Shown: positions 16,619 to 24,986, counted from the stretch's first letter. The stretch: 64,000 bases of DNA from Nocardia asteroides (GCA_019930625.1 CP082844.1:3410001-3474000); one strand, 5' to 3'. Numbers and translations are program-made. The notes: generated by a model not told the origin, from the sequence alone.

Positions 16619-17941
16619 ATGACCGTCACGATCGCTCTGTTCACTCGTGACCTCCGGGTGCGGGACAATCCGGTGCTGACCGCGGCCCACCGAGAAGGCG
16701 CGGTGGTGCCGCTGTTCGTGCTCGACGACGCCATCCTCTCCGGCGGATTCGCCGCGCCCAACCGTGCCCGGTTCCTGTGCGCGGCCCTCGCCGAGTTGGA
16801 CGACGAATTGCGCGCCGCCGGCGGCGGTTTGATCCTGCGCCGGGGTGAGGTGGCCGCGGAGGTGGACCGCGTCGTCGCCCAGGTGCACGCCGAAAGCGTG
16901 CACGTAGCCGCCGACGTCAGCGGCTACAGCCGTCATCGGGCGCGCGCGCTGCGCGAACGTCTGTCACGCCGAGGCTGTCTGCTGCATTTGCATGCCGCCA
17001 CCATCACCGCCGCCGATCCGGAGACACTACGGCCCGCCACCGGCCGCGACCACTTCGCGATATTCAGCCCGTATTTCCGGCGCTGGTCCGACGCATCGCA
17101 GCGCCGTCCGCTCGGCAAGCCGCGCGACCTCACGGTGCCGCAGGTGTCGAGCCTGCCGCTGCCGGACCCGGGCGAACTGTGCGCGGGCCCGACCTCGCCG
17201 CGGCTGGCCGTCGGCGGGGAGACCACGGGCCGCCGGATCATGCGCGACTGGCTTGCCGGACCGATCGAGCACTACGACCGCGACAACGACGACCTCGCCG
17301 CCGACGCCACCTCCCGGCTGTCGCCGTATCTGCATTTCGGCTGCGTGTCCCCGGTGGAGCTGGTGCAGCGGGTGGACACGGCCACCGCGGGCGGGCACGC
17401 CTTCGCCCGGCAGCTGGCCTGGCGCGACTTCCACCACCAGCTGCTGGCCGCCCGCCCGTCCGCGGCCTGGAGGGACTACCGCGACCGCTCGATCCGCTGG
17501 CGGGAGGACCACCAGGCGGTCGAGGCGTGGCGGGAGGGACGCACGGGCCACCCGATCGTGGACGCCGGGATGCGGCAGCTGCGCGCGGAGGGTTGGATGC
17601 ACAACCGGGCGCGACTGATCACGGCCAGCTTCCTGACCAAGTCGCTGCGCGTGGACTGGCGGGTGGGTGCGGAGCACTTCCTGCGCTGGCTGGTGGACGG
17701 CGACTTGGCGAACAACCAGCTCAACTGGCAGTGGGTCGCGGGCACGGGGACCGACACCAGGCCGAACCGGGTGCTCAATCCGTTGCGTCAAGCCGAGCGC
17801 TACGACCCCGACGGCGCGTACGTGCGGCGCTGGGTGCCCGAGCTGGCGCACCTGCCCGGTGCGCGCATCCACCGACCGTGGCGCGCGCAGGTCGACCCGG
17901 CGGACTATCCGGCGCCGATCATCGATGTGGTGGGAATGTAG
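16619..17941 (+). CDS. phr: Deoxyribodipyrimidine photolyase (class I CPD type)
   Basis: 440 residues. The N-terminal antenna-binding domain opens with VTIALFTRDLRVRDNPVLTAA; the C-terminal FAD domain shows RLSPYLHFGCVSP, AFARQLAWRDFHHQLL, HPIVDAGMRQL and the strongly conserved WMHNRARLITASFL, then LANNQLNWQWVAGTGTD. These identify a class I cyclobutane dimer photolyase, which uses blue light to repair UV dimers. The length is slightly short of the usual 450-480. It lies downstream of the lipocalin gene and the MerR-B12 regulator, so light or B12 control is likely. Confidence 0.95.
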   Translation: MTVTIALFTRDLRVRDNPVLTAAHREGAVVPLFVLDDAILSGGFAAPNRARFLCAALAELDDELRAAGGGLILRRGEVAAEVDRVVAQVHAESVHVAADVSGYSRHRARALRERLSRRGCLLHLHAATITAADPETLRPATGRDHFAIFSPYFRRWSDASQRRPLGKPRDLTVPQVSSLPLPDPGELCAGPTSPRLAVGGETTGRRIMRDWLAGPIEHYDRDNDDLAADATSRLSPYLHFGCVSPVELVQRVDTATAGGHAFARQLAWRDFHHQLLAARPSAAWRDYRDRSIRWREDHQAVEAWREGRTGHPIVDAGMRQLRAEGWMHNRARLITASFLTKSLRVDWRVGAEHFLRWLVDGDLANNQLNWQWVAGTGTDTRPNRVLNPLRQAERYDPDGAYVRRWVPELAHLPGARIHRPWRAQVDPADYPAPIIDVVGM

Positions 17942-17954
17942 CGTCCACCGACCG

Positions 17955-18554
17955 TCACCGGGGTAGCTCGCCGCGCGGCTGCGCGGCCATCGCCGTCACA
18001 GCGTCGGCGACCGACTCGAATGCTCGCACCACGTTCTCCAATTCGTCGCCCACCTCCCGCATCCCGGCCACCGTCGCGAGGTCGTCGGTGTCGAAGTACC
18101 ACCGTGCGAACAGGCGGCGGAAAGCGTCGTCGGCGTCGTCGGCCAGTCGCGAGATCTCGGCGCGATAGCGCGCGGGCCAGGTGGCATCGGTCGTTGTCGC
18201 GAACGATCGAGCCGTGCCCCGCCCGCACTCCTCGACGATGCCGATGACTTCGACGATTTCGTCCGCGAGCGTCGTCACGCCGTGCCGGTGCGCACGCTCG
18301 GCCACCGTCCGGAGGTGGACGACGACGCTGTGCAGGGCACTGCCGAGGCGACACCGGTCGGTCGCCGCAGGGCTGTCCAGCGGTGCGCACACGGTGCTGT
18401 CTGCCAGTATCGCGAGCCGCGCGTGCACCGCCGCGTGATCGGCGGGGACTCGACCGAGCCTGCCCAGCATCGCCGCGGCCAGCCCCACCGCGCCCGCCGA
18501 ATGCTGGAAACGGTCGTGCGATTCACTCCAGGCCAACGGTTGCGACGACGACAC
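17955..18554 (-). CDS. Hypothetical helical protein
   Basis: 199 residues from a GTG preceded by AGGAG. I do not recognise the family. It is almost wholly alpha-helical and acidic, without a signal peptide or membrane segment, and ends with RLADDADDAFRRLFARWYF and a helix containing VGDELENVVRAFESVADAV. The stop is 13 bases from the photolyase stop, so the two genes converge. Longer in-frame starts exist but lack a good ribosome site. Confidence 0.6.
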   Translation of the reverse strand: MSSSQPLAWSESHDRFQHSAGAVGLAAAMLGRLGRVPADHAAVHARLAILADSTVCAPLDSPAATDRCRLGSALHSVVVHLRTVAERAHRHGVTTLADEIVEVIGIVEECGRGTARSFATTTDATWPARYRAEISRLADDADDAFRRLFARWYFDTDDLATVAGMREVGDELENVVRAFESVADAVTAMAAQPRGELPR

Positions 18555-18803
18555 ATGTGCTCCTGACAGCTGCTCGAAACGTGGGCGTGATGCGATGATC
18601 CACTCCCGCGGCCCCGACCGGCGTCGCGACACGAATGATTCGAAGAGACAGGTGTCGTGGATCAACCCTTCCCGAGTGCCGTCCTACCGCTGCGCCTCGA
18701 GCGCATGAACCATTCGAGCTCCGGCGTTCGCTTCCGAATCCCTCTCGCACGCGCTTGAATTGAGGTGTCGAGGATTTGCCATGTCCCAGGAAAGGGGCCT
18801 GTC

Positions 18804-18884
18804 ATGGGCACCGTCGAAATCGCGATCACCATCGGCCGCATCATGGACACCTTGCAGAAGGCGCTGATTCTGCTCATTCTCTGA
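18804..18884 (+). CDS. Possible 26-residue hydrophobic peptide
   Basis: An ATG preceded by AGGAAAGGGG opens a 26-codon frame that is hydrophobic at its end (TLQKALILLIL). Codon use in the third position is GC-rich. It could be a small membrane peptide, a remnant, or chance. No repeat or antisense RNA that would suggest a toxin-antitoxin pair was seen. Confidence 0.25.
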   Translation: MGTVEIAITIGRIMDTLQKALILLIL

Positions 18885-18975
18885 TCACACCGCTGCCGGG
18901 CGAGCGGCCGAGGTCGCTCGGCAACCGGGACAAGCGCATCGTTCTGCTGGTCGATCAGTCGCCGTACACCGACCG

Positions 18976-19130
18976 GTGGAAGTCCCATGCATCGGTGACG
19001 AGGTCGCCGGAAGCATCGCCCTGGCGGCGGTCGGCAACGGCGCGGGTGTCGCGAGCGCGGCGCCGGGCCATGACGACCGGGGGCGCAACCCTGTGCCCGA
19101 GCAGCGCCACAACGATCCGCAGCCCAGCCC
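18976..19130 (+). pseudogene. Possible remnant of a small secreted protein
   Basis: A GTG-started frame reads GSIALAAVGNGAGVASAAPGHDD, which looks like the end of a signal peptide with an A-x-A cleavage site, then a charged, proline-rich mature part ending HGFWFFNQW. The normal N-terminus of a signal peptide is missing and the frame runs on without a stop into the next gene. I read it as a decayed gene; it might also be a real N-terminal extension of the protein at 19213. Confidence 0.25.
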
Positions 19131-19157
19131 GCATGGATTCTGGTTCTTCAACCAGTG

Positions 19158-19182
19158 GTCGATTACCTCGCAGGTAATCGAC
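19158..19182. promoter_or_regulatory. Perfect 25-bp palindromic operator
   Basis: GTCGATTACCT and AGGTAATCGAC are perfect 11-base arms around CGC. It ends 31 bases before the ATG at 19213, the place for a TetR- or MarR-type repressor site. No cognate regulator gene is adjacent. Confidence 0.55.
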
Positions 19183-19212
19183 CCGGCGGGTGTCATCGGT
19201 CAGGCTCGACAC

Positions 19213-19608
19213 ATGGTGACCGACAGCATGCGGCAAACCCGATCTCCACTGGCCGGTGCGTTGCGCGGACTGGCGCTCGGCCGAGTCGTGCTGGGGGCGG
19301 CCGCCCTCGTGGGCCCGGCGAGGCTGGCCGAGGCGCTGGGCGTGCGCCCCACACCCGAACTCGATTACATGAGCCGGATATTCGGCGCGCGGGCGATCGC
19401 GCTGGGGCTCGGATACCTGACCGCGCCGCCCGAAGAGCTGCCGCGCTGGCAGCGTCTCGCGCTGATGGTGGACTTCCTCGACACCGCGCATGGCGGGATT
19501 CGCCTGCTGCGCAGTGACGTCCCGCGTCCGACCGCGGCCGCCCTGGTCGCGTTGACCGGCGGCTACCTGCTCGTCGGCGCTACCCGGCTGGCCGAGGACC
19601 TGCTGTGA
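19213..19608 (+). CDS. Hypothetical small membrane protein
   Basis: 131 residues with about three to four hydrophobic segments (RGLALGRVVLGAAALVGPARL, FGARAIALGLGYLTA, TAAALVALTGGYLLVGATRL). It resembles the DUF4267-like hypothetical proteins common in actinobacteria, in which LGVRP, a conserved GARAIALG and a short loop recur. ATG 19213 is chosen because the palindromic operator lies just ahead and the upstream in-frame sequence looks like an unrelated remnant. The ribosome site is weak. The PIG-L gene follows after 22 bases and may be co-transcribed. Confidence 0.6.
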   Translation: MVTDSMRQTRSPLAGALRGLALGRVVLGAAALVGPARLAEALGVRPTPELDYMSRIFGARAIALGLGYLTAPPEELPRWQRLALMVDFLDTAHGGIRLLRSDVPRPTAAALVALTGGYLLVGATRLAEDLL

Positions 19609-19630
19609 GCGCATTTGGCAGACTGGGGCG

Positions 19631-20431
19631 ATGGCGACCGTTGTAGCATTCCACGCGCACCCGGACGACGAGACGCTGCTGACCGGCGGCACGCTGGCCA
19701 AACTGTCGGCCGCCGGGCACCGGACCGTGATCGTCGTGGCCACCGACGGTCACATGGCCGATCTGGACGGCCGGAAACCGTTGCGGCTCAGCGAGTTGGA
19801 GTCCAGCGCCGCCGCTCTCGGCGTGCACCGGGTGGTGCACCTGGGCTACGCCGACAGCGGGCACGGCGCTGTGTTGTACGCGGACCCGCCGGACCGGAGG
19901 CGATTCGTCCGCGCCGATCCCGAGGAGGCGGCGCAACGGTTGGCGGCCATCCTCCGCGCGGAGAACGCCGAAATCCTGCTCAGCTACGACAGCAACGGCG
20001 GGTACGGCCACCGCGACCATGTTCGCGTGCACGAGGTCGGCAAGCGCGCGGCCGAACTCGCCGGTGTTTCGCGTGTCCTCGACGCCACCCTGCCGCGCGA
20101 AAGTTACGCGCGCCTGATCCATGTGCTGCGGTTGTCGCGAATTCCCCTGCCCGACGACCCATCCGCCCTCGTTTCGCGGTACAGTCCGCGCTCGGCGATC
20201 ACCCACCGCATCGACGTCGCCGCCCATGCCGCCCAGCGCAAGACCGCTCTGGCCGCCCACCGCTCGATCATCGAGGGCTCCAGCCGCTTCGCCACCATCG
20301 CGAAGACGCTCTCGGGCCTACCCACACCGGTCCTCGCCCGAGTGCTGCGCTGGGAATGGTTCGCCGAAGAGGGAGCTGCCTCCACCTCCGCCACGCCTCT
20401 CGACGACATATTCCGGCCCGCGCCTCGCTGA
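19631..20431 (+). CDS. PIG-L / LmbE family zinc deacetylase
   Basis: 266 residues. The zinc motif AHPDDE is at residues 9-14, ATDGHMAD follows, and the second metal histidine is in GYGHRDHVRVHE. The family removes N-acetyl groups from sugar substrates; MshB and mycothiol conjugate amidase are the best-known actinobacterial members, but this copy is not in a mycothiol context. It stands with a small membrane protein upstream. An inverted repeat about 45 bases after the stop may terminate it. Confidence 0.88.
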   Translation: MATVVAFHAHPDDETLLTGGTLAKLSAAGHRTVIVVATDGHMADLDGRKPLRLSELESSAAALGVHRVVHLGYADSGHGAVLYADPPDRRRFVRADPEEAAQRLAAILRAENAEILLSYDSNGGYGHRDHVRVHEVGKRAAELAGVSRVLDATLPRESYARLIHVLRLSRIPLPDDPSALVSRYSPRSAITHRIDVAAHAAQRKTALAAHRSIIEGSSRFATIAKTLSGLPTPVLARVLRWEWFAEEGAASTSATPLDDIFRPAPR

Positions 20432-20476
20432 TCGGCAGGGGCTATCGCACGGGAGTCGGCTACCGGAGTTCTTCAT

Positions 20477-20528
20477 CCCCTCCGGCGGGCCGGCCGACTG
20501 CACCGGATTCTCTTCTCCGCCGGAGGGG
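20477..20528 (+). terminator. Long-loop hairpin after the PIG-L gene
   Basis: CCCCTCCGGCGG (20477-20488) and CCGCCGGAGGGG (20517-20528) are perfect 12-base arms with a 28-base loop. The long loop makes it a weaker terminator candidate. Confidence 0.45.
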
Positions 20529-20619
20529 ACGGTAGTTCTTGCTTTCCGGGCAGTTCACCTACCCGGCCAACCAGACTCTTCATCTCCAACGACAGCGACT
20601 ATATACCGGCCTTCACAGG

Positions 20620-20909
20620 ATGTCTACATTCTGGAGTGTAGTTTTCGGCTATCGGACGCTGAGGTCACGGTCTGTGGGGGCTCTGCGATTGATCGCCGAA
20701 CCGATCGAGATCGCCGCCGACGAGGAAGGTATCTACACCGACGCCGACCGGAAGGTGGGGAGTGGGTACACGACCACCCCTCCGAGATCCTCACCCTCCG
20801 CCAGGAGATCACCGCACAGATACTCGACGTCGACATGGTGCGCGAACGTGTGACTCTGCCGCTCGAGGCGCTGCGAGAAGATCCGCCAGGTCGGGTCGGT
20901 ACTCGATGA
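20620..20909 (+). pseudogene. Small hypothetical gene with a one-base frameshift
   Basis: An ATG frame reads sensibly (STFWSVVFGYRTLRSRSVG, then IEIAADEEGIYTDADRKVG) up to a run of four G at 20757-20760, then turns into low-quality Ser/Pro/Arg sequence. The next frame continues sensibly from the same point (EWVHDHPSEILTLRQEITAQ, VRERVTLPLEALREDP) to the stop at 20909. One extra G would join them into a 96-residue protein. It could be a real mutation or a sequencing error in the G run. Function unknown. The remaining bases of 20432-21022 show nothing else. Confidence 0.4.
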
Positions 20910-21022
20910 CCCTGCCGCAAACTACGGGCGCGAAAGTCACTACTGTGTAACGAATTTTGGACATCCGACCGATAGCCGACTCGGGTGCGGTGAGCGCGCT
21001 CATCTCGAGTTGGAGGTCAACT

Positions 21023-21565
21023 ATGTCGCAGTGGAGGAGAAGTCCGCGCACCGTTCGGCAGTCGGTCCTGCTGGCCGCAGTCGCCGGGACGGTGGCGCTT
21101 GCTCCGGCCGCGCTTGTCATACCGGCATTCGCAACCCCTGATCGAACCCCGGTTACTACCGCACCCGTCACCACCGCGCCCGTGACGACGCTGCCGCCGG
21201 TGACGACCGCGCCACCGGTCACAACAGTGCCCTCCGTGACCACCGCTCCTCCGGTGACGACCACACCGCCGGTCACCACTGTTCCGCCGGTAACGACCGA
21301 ACCGCCCGTAACGACCCCCTCATTTCCGAAACCTGCTGAGCCGGAAGACCCTTACGGCCCCGACGGCTTCGACTTCTGGGGCTACGACCGGTGGGGTTAT
21401 GACCGGTGGGGTTATGACCGGTGGGGTTATGACCGGTGGGGCTACGACGCACAAGGCTACACCTCGCAGGGCTGCGCCCGCTCCGCCGAGGACCGACCCG
21501 ACGCCGACCGGCTGGCCTGCGAACTGCGCAGGGCTCGACCGTCCACCGGCAGCGCGGGCCACTGA
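21023..21565 (+). CDS. Secreted low-complexity protein with PVTT and WGYDR repeats
   Basis: 180 residues, ATG preceded by GGAGG. A signal peptide (about 1-38, VLLAAVAGTVALAPAALVIPAFA) is followed by about 60 residues built of a PPVTT-like repeat, a Thr/Pro stalk of the kind that actinobacteria O-mannosylate. Then comes DPYGPDGFDFWGYDR and five copies of a five-residue W-G-Y-D-R unit, and a short C-terminal tail with two cysteines. I know no family. The aromatic, charged repeat could bind a surface partner. The DNA repeat is nearly perfect, suggesting recent expansion. Confidence 0.75.
   Translation: MSQWRRSPRTVRQSVLLAAVAGTVALAPAALVIPAFATPDRTPVTTAPVTTAPVTTLPPVTTAPPVTTVPSVTTAPPVTTTPPVTTVPPVTTEPPVTTPSFPKPAEPEDPYGPDGFDFWGYDRWGYDRWGYDRWGYDRWGYDAQGYTSQGCARSAEDRPDADRLACELRRARPSTGSAGH
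21377..21451 (+). repeat. Five 15-bp tandem repeats coding W-G-Y-D-R
   Basis: Units at 21377, 21392, 21407, 21422 and 21437 are near identical (TGGGGTTATGACCGG in the middle copies; outer copies differ by one or a few bases). The period keeps the reading frame. Confidence 0.93.
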
Positions 21566-21940
21566 ACCCCGCACACTCCTGCTGAACACCTCCCACATCG
21601 ACTCGTAGCGCGCAAACCGCGCCGCAGGTCGATGTGCGTGGCCGGACACCGGTGCACAGGGCGGGGTCGGCGACGTCGTTCATGGTGTCCCGGTGCATGA
21701 AAGTGGCGCTCGAGTCGGAGAATTGACAAAGCCAGTTAGGGAGCCACGCACCGCGCCGCGTCAGGCGCACGGCCGAATCGATTGCGGGCTGCGGATCCAC
21801 GCGGCCGGCAGTAACCAACCCTCACCAACGCGCGCACGCCGCTTCTCGAGCACAGAGGTCGGTTGGCCGACAGAGAGACCGACCGGCCCGACCCCCTGCG
21901 ACCAGTCTCGATATCCCCGGCGGTTTGGACTCGGCGCCTG
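21566..21940. other. Intergenic stretch before an IS701 fragment
   Basis: I see no supported gene, RNA or clear repeat here. The following 22092-22221 stretch, between the IS fragment and the methyltransferase stop, also shows nothing beyond decayed IS-like sequence. Confidence 0.4.
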
Positions 21941-22091
21941 GTAGGACTTTGTTAGGTGGGTTGGGATGTGTTGTGGTTGACCGGTGTCGGGTGTGGAGAT
22001 GGACGTGGTGCGTCCGGTGATCGAGGAGTTCGCGGCGGAGATGTTCGCTGGTTTCGCGCGTCGGGATCAGCGGGCCAAGGGGCAGTTGTAG
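21941..22091 (+). mobile_element. IS701-family fragment (5' end)
   Basis: It begins with GTAGGACTTTGTTAGGTG, also found at the edge of the second fragment (23291), so probably the element's terminal repeat. A frame at 21993-22091 reads VIEEFAAEMFAGFARRDQRA and KGQL, the N-terminus of IS701-type transposases, then hits a stop where the intact protein continues with YLRGL; a single extra base accounts for this. The rest is lost. Confidence 0.65.
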
Positions 22092-22221
22092 CTACGGGGC
22101 TGTCCAGTCGCCCTGCTGCCGACGCCCTCATCCGCGTGGTCGACGCGCAAGGCAGGGTTGCTGGTCGTCGGCTTCGCCCGAACCCAATGTCGAAGTCGGC
22201 GACATTTCGACTCAGTGGGTG

Positions 22222-23016
22222 TTATTTCTTGACGGACAGCACCGCCAATTGCCGAGTGTCCGGATGCAGCCGGTGCGAATGCAGATCGAGATCAGCGTGG
22301 AAATGGATTACTTCCTTGTCGAGCACGGTCAGACCGGCCGCACCGAGCCAATCGAGCGCTGCGGCCTCCTCGGTCCACGAGATGTGGTGCCCCGGTATGG
22401 GGTCGGCCACCTCAATGGGCAGCGAGAAGAGGAAATAGGTGCCCGACCAAGCGCTGTCGACATATCGGTGCAGTGTCTCGGTCGGCTGCAGAGCGTGTTC
22501 GATCGAATCCTGGAACAGGTACGCCGGGTAACCGGCGGGCAGTTCATCGCGGTTCATGTCGTGCTCGATCAGCTTGATCGTACTACTCCAGTCCGGGCGC
22601 CAGTGCTCAAGCACCAACTCCGCGAACTCCAAACTTGTCGACTCGAATTCGCACAGCGCCATCTCGACCCGCCGGGTGGACAGATAGTGCCGGACGTAGC
22701 GCTGTGGCGTGCCGAAACCGATGTCGCACACCGCCTCCGGCGCGATGGTCTCCAGATATCCGAGCACGATCTCCTGCCGTCGATCATGCCAATTGCCGGC
22801 GAGCTGATTGTGGAGATGCATCGCCATACGCAACGAAGTGGAAGAGTACGACTCGTTCGAGTAGTTCATGATGGAGAGGTCGTAGAACATCCATGCATCG
22901 ATGATCTCCTGCGGTGGGATGGATAGTCTGCGCTGCAGATACTCCAGCTCGGCACGACAGGCCGGTACCGCGAGCAGCGAATCGATCAACTTCGCCACCT
23001 GTTCTCTATATTCCAT
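22222..23016 (-). CDS. Class I SAM-dependent methyltransferase-like protein (IS-flanked)
   Basis: 264 residues from ATG 23016. The C-terminal 180 residues show a Rossmann methyltransferase: motif I in AVCDIGFGTPQRYV, an acidic residue after the next strand in ALCEFESTSLEF, motif IV in LFQDSIEHALQP, and a later FLFSLPIEVADP. The N-terminal 85 residues are helical (CRAELEYLQRRLSIPPQEII) and may bind the substrate. Its base composition is visibly less GC-rich than its neighbours and it lies between two IS701 fragments, both signs of transfer. Substrate unknown. A much longer upstream in-frame extension is not convincing. Confidence 0.65.
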   Translation of the reverse strand: MEYREQVAKLIDSLLAVPACRAELEYLQRRLSIPPQEIIDAWMFYDLSIMNYSNESYSSTSLRMAMHLHNQLAGNWHDRRQEIVLGYLETIAPEAVCDIGFGTPQRYVRHYLSTRRVEMALCEFESTSLEFAELVLEHWRPDWSSTIKLIEHDMNRDELPAGYPAYLFQDSIEHALQPTETLHRYVDSAWSGTYFLFSLPIEVADPIPGHHISWTEEAAALDWLGAAGLTVLDKEVIHFHADLDLHSHRLHPDTRQLAVLSVKK

Positions 23017-23290
23017 ACTGCTATTGCTCTCGTTCGATCGGAGTCGACGCGGCGAAAACCGATCGCCCCGACCAGTCTTTTTCGGCACGCCTGGCCCGCA
23101 CGGCTCCACCGCACTCAGCCGCCCTGCGCCTTGAGACGGCTTGTGATCGCCCTCACGATCGCCAGCTTCCCATGATGTGTCAACTACATAATTCCCAGGT
23201 GTGAAAAATCCGTGATCCAGCGCGTGCGGGCAGGTTGCCGGATAGATTACCGACACCGTCAATGCGATTCGACGACCACGAAAGCGCCTA

Positions 23291-23892
23291 GTAGGACTTT
23301 GTTAGGTGTGTAATCGTGTTGGGGTGGGGATGGGTTGGTGGCGGGTGTGGCAGTGGCCGGTCCAGGATCGGCCTTCGAAGTGGTCCAGGCCGAGTCCGTC
23401 TTTGAGTTCGCGGTAGTCGTGTTCGATGCGCCAGCGATCTTGGCCAGCCGCACCAGGTCCCGTAGCGGAATCGTGGGTGGGAGGGTGGCCAGCCGGTAGT
23501 CGGTGGGTTCGGGCGCACCGGTCGGCCATTCGGCCGGCAGCCAGCATTCGGGCAGGCTGCCGTCGGGTGCTCGGGTGATGTTGCGGTTGGCCGGACGCAC
23601 TCGCAGCGCGAGGAACCGGGATCGCATCACCGCCCCGGGATTGGATGCGGTCTTGCGGCTGCCGCGGCGCTAGGTCACGAACCGTCCGCCCGAGCGGCCG
23701 GTGGTGGTGATCTTTGTCTTGGCGGTGACGGGTTTGTCGGGGTTCCTTCGGGAAACCGGTGTCATCGACCACGAGGGCGTCCGGATCGATCAACCGCGCC
23801 GCCTACCCGGCCAACCGGGCCCTCACCTCGGTGTGATCCCAGGTCGAGGTGGTCACGAACTGCTGGAGCTGGTGGGTGGATTGCGCAGAACG
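23291..23892 (-). mobile_element. Decayed IS701-family element
   Basis: The right-hand terminal repeat GTAGGACTTTGTTAGGTG is at 23291-23308. Minus-strand frames recover pieces of an IS701 transposase in order: QLQQFVTTSTWDHTEVRARLA near 23800-23890, then DPDALVVDDTGFPKE near 23760-23790, and RWRIEHDYRELKDGLGLDHF near 23380-23430. Stops and frameshifts separate them, so it is inactive. Its orientation is opposite to the fragment at 21941. Confidence 0.8.
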
Positions 23893-23918
23893 GACACCCA
23901 CTCGCACAAGTGGGTGGC

Positions 23919-24518
23919 TCAGCTGGAGGGCTCGGACAGCAGTACGGTCGCCGTCGCTTCGGCGACCGTGCGAGTGAGATCCGGCAACCCGGCGCGGTCG
24001 CCGTCCAGGATCAGTAGCCAGGCGAAGACAGGGCCGAGCAGAAGTGCGTGCACGGTCGTGAGATCGGGCTGTGCCGCCAATTCGCCGCGGGCGACCGCGC
24101 GGCCGAGCACCTCGGTCACCGCCTGGCGTTCGCGTTCGAGAAAGGTCTCGGCGAAGCGGGCGCTGAGTGCGGGGTCGGCGTAGATGTCGGCGAGCAGGCC
24201 CGCGAGCACGTCGTTCGGCGCCCGGCCGAGCTGTGCGGCGATGGTCTCGGTCAGCGCGGCCAGGTCCGTGCGGAGGGTTCCGGTATCGGGAGGTGCCTGT
24301 TCCCGCATGTCGTGCACCGTGGCGGCGAAGATCATCTCTTGCTTCGTGGCGTAGCGGCGGTAGATCGCGGCCTTGCCGATCCCCGCTTTCATCGCCACGG
24401 CGTCGACGGTGAGTCCGGCGTAGCCGCGCTCGGCCAGTAGGTCGCGTGTGGCGCGCACGATGGCGAGATCGACGTCACTGTCGCGCGGACGCCCGACGCC
24501 TTGTTTCGGTTTCGGCAC
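23919..24518 (-). CDS. TetR/AcrR family regulator
   Basis: 199 residues from GTG 24518. The N-terminal helix-turn-helix is clear: IVRATRDLLAERGYAGLTVD, then AMKAGIGKAAIYRRYATKQE. The C-terminal ligand domain is of the TetR_C_11/16-like kind (LAGLLADIYADPALSARFAE). It is divergent from a small membrane protein gene 63 bases away, and repeats in between are its likely operator. It probably controls that gene and itself. Confidence 0.9.
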   Translation of the reverse strand: MPKPKQGVGRPRDSDVDLAIVRATRDLLAERGYAGLTVDAVAMKAGIGKAAIYRRYATKQEMIFAATVHDMREQAPPDTGTLRTDLAALTETIAAQLGRAPNDVLAGLLADIYADPALSARFAETFLERERQAVTEVLGRAVARGELAAQPDLTTVHALLLGPVFAWLLILDGDRAGLPDLTRTVAEATATVLLSEPSS

Positions 24519-24529
24519 GCGCCTACTAT

Positions 24530-24563
24530 ACGGAACTGTCAGTATCGGAACTGTCGGTTCCGT
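24530..24563. promoter_or_regulatory. Operator repeats between TetR and membrane protein genes
   Basis: CGGAACTGTC occurs twice (24531 and 24546), and GTTCCGT (24557-24563) is the inverted half of the outer ACGGAAC (24530-24536). The inner pair CGGAAC-N5-GTTCCG is a perfect dyad. Confidence 0.6.
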
Positions 24564-24581
24564 AATCGAAGGGTGGATTTC

Positions 24582-24986
24582 ATGATCAAGTGGGCCGGTC
24601 GCCTCCTCGTGTTCCTCGGAGTCGGGCACACGCTCGGCAGCTTGCTGCTGGTGGCTCCCGATCACGCGGACTCGTGGTTCAGCGCGAAGCTGTGGCGGCC
24701 CGAGGAAGGAATCAGCGAGATGAGCCCCGTGATGGCGTCGTTCTGGCTGACCACCGGCAGCTTCGGCGTGCCGTTGATCGTGGTCGGGCTGATCGTGCTG
24801 TGGCTGGATCGGCGGGGCATGGTGCCGCCGCCCTTCGTCGCGTGGACGCTCGGCATCTGGGCCGTGGTCGCCGCCGTCATCCTGGAACCGGCTCCCTGGG
24901 TGCTCGCCTGGATCGCGGTGGGGCTGCTGGCGTTGGGCGCTCGGCGTGCGCCTGCGCCGGAGTTCAGCGGTACGGGTGCACGGTGA
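24582..24986 (+). CDS. Small four-helix membrane protein (DUF6463-like)
   Basis: 134 residues with four hydrophobic segments: KWAGRLLVFLGVGHTLGSLL, a middle pair (ASFWLTTGSFGVPLIVVGLI and VAWTLGIWAVVAAVI) and WVLAWIAVGLLALGA. The G-x-GHT motif in the first helix is typical of the DUF6463 group that is often paired with a divergent TetR gene, as here. Function unknown; regulation by the TetR neighbour is inferred from the shared operator region. Confidence 0.75.
   Translation: MIKWAGRLLVFLGVGHTLGSLLLVAPDHADSWFSAKLWRPEEGISEMSPVMASFWLTTGSFGVPLIVVGLIVLWLDRRGMVPPPFVAWTLGIWAVVAAVILEPAPWVLAWIAVGLLALGARRAPAPEFSGTGAR

Noticed and set aside
20618..20640. BlaI/MecI-type operator (CTACA..TGTAG)
   Set aside because: The spacing between half-sites (eight bases) does not fit, and no BlaI gene is near.
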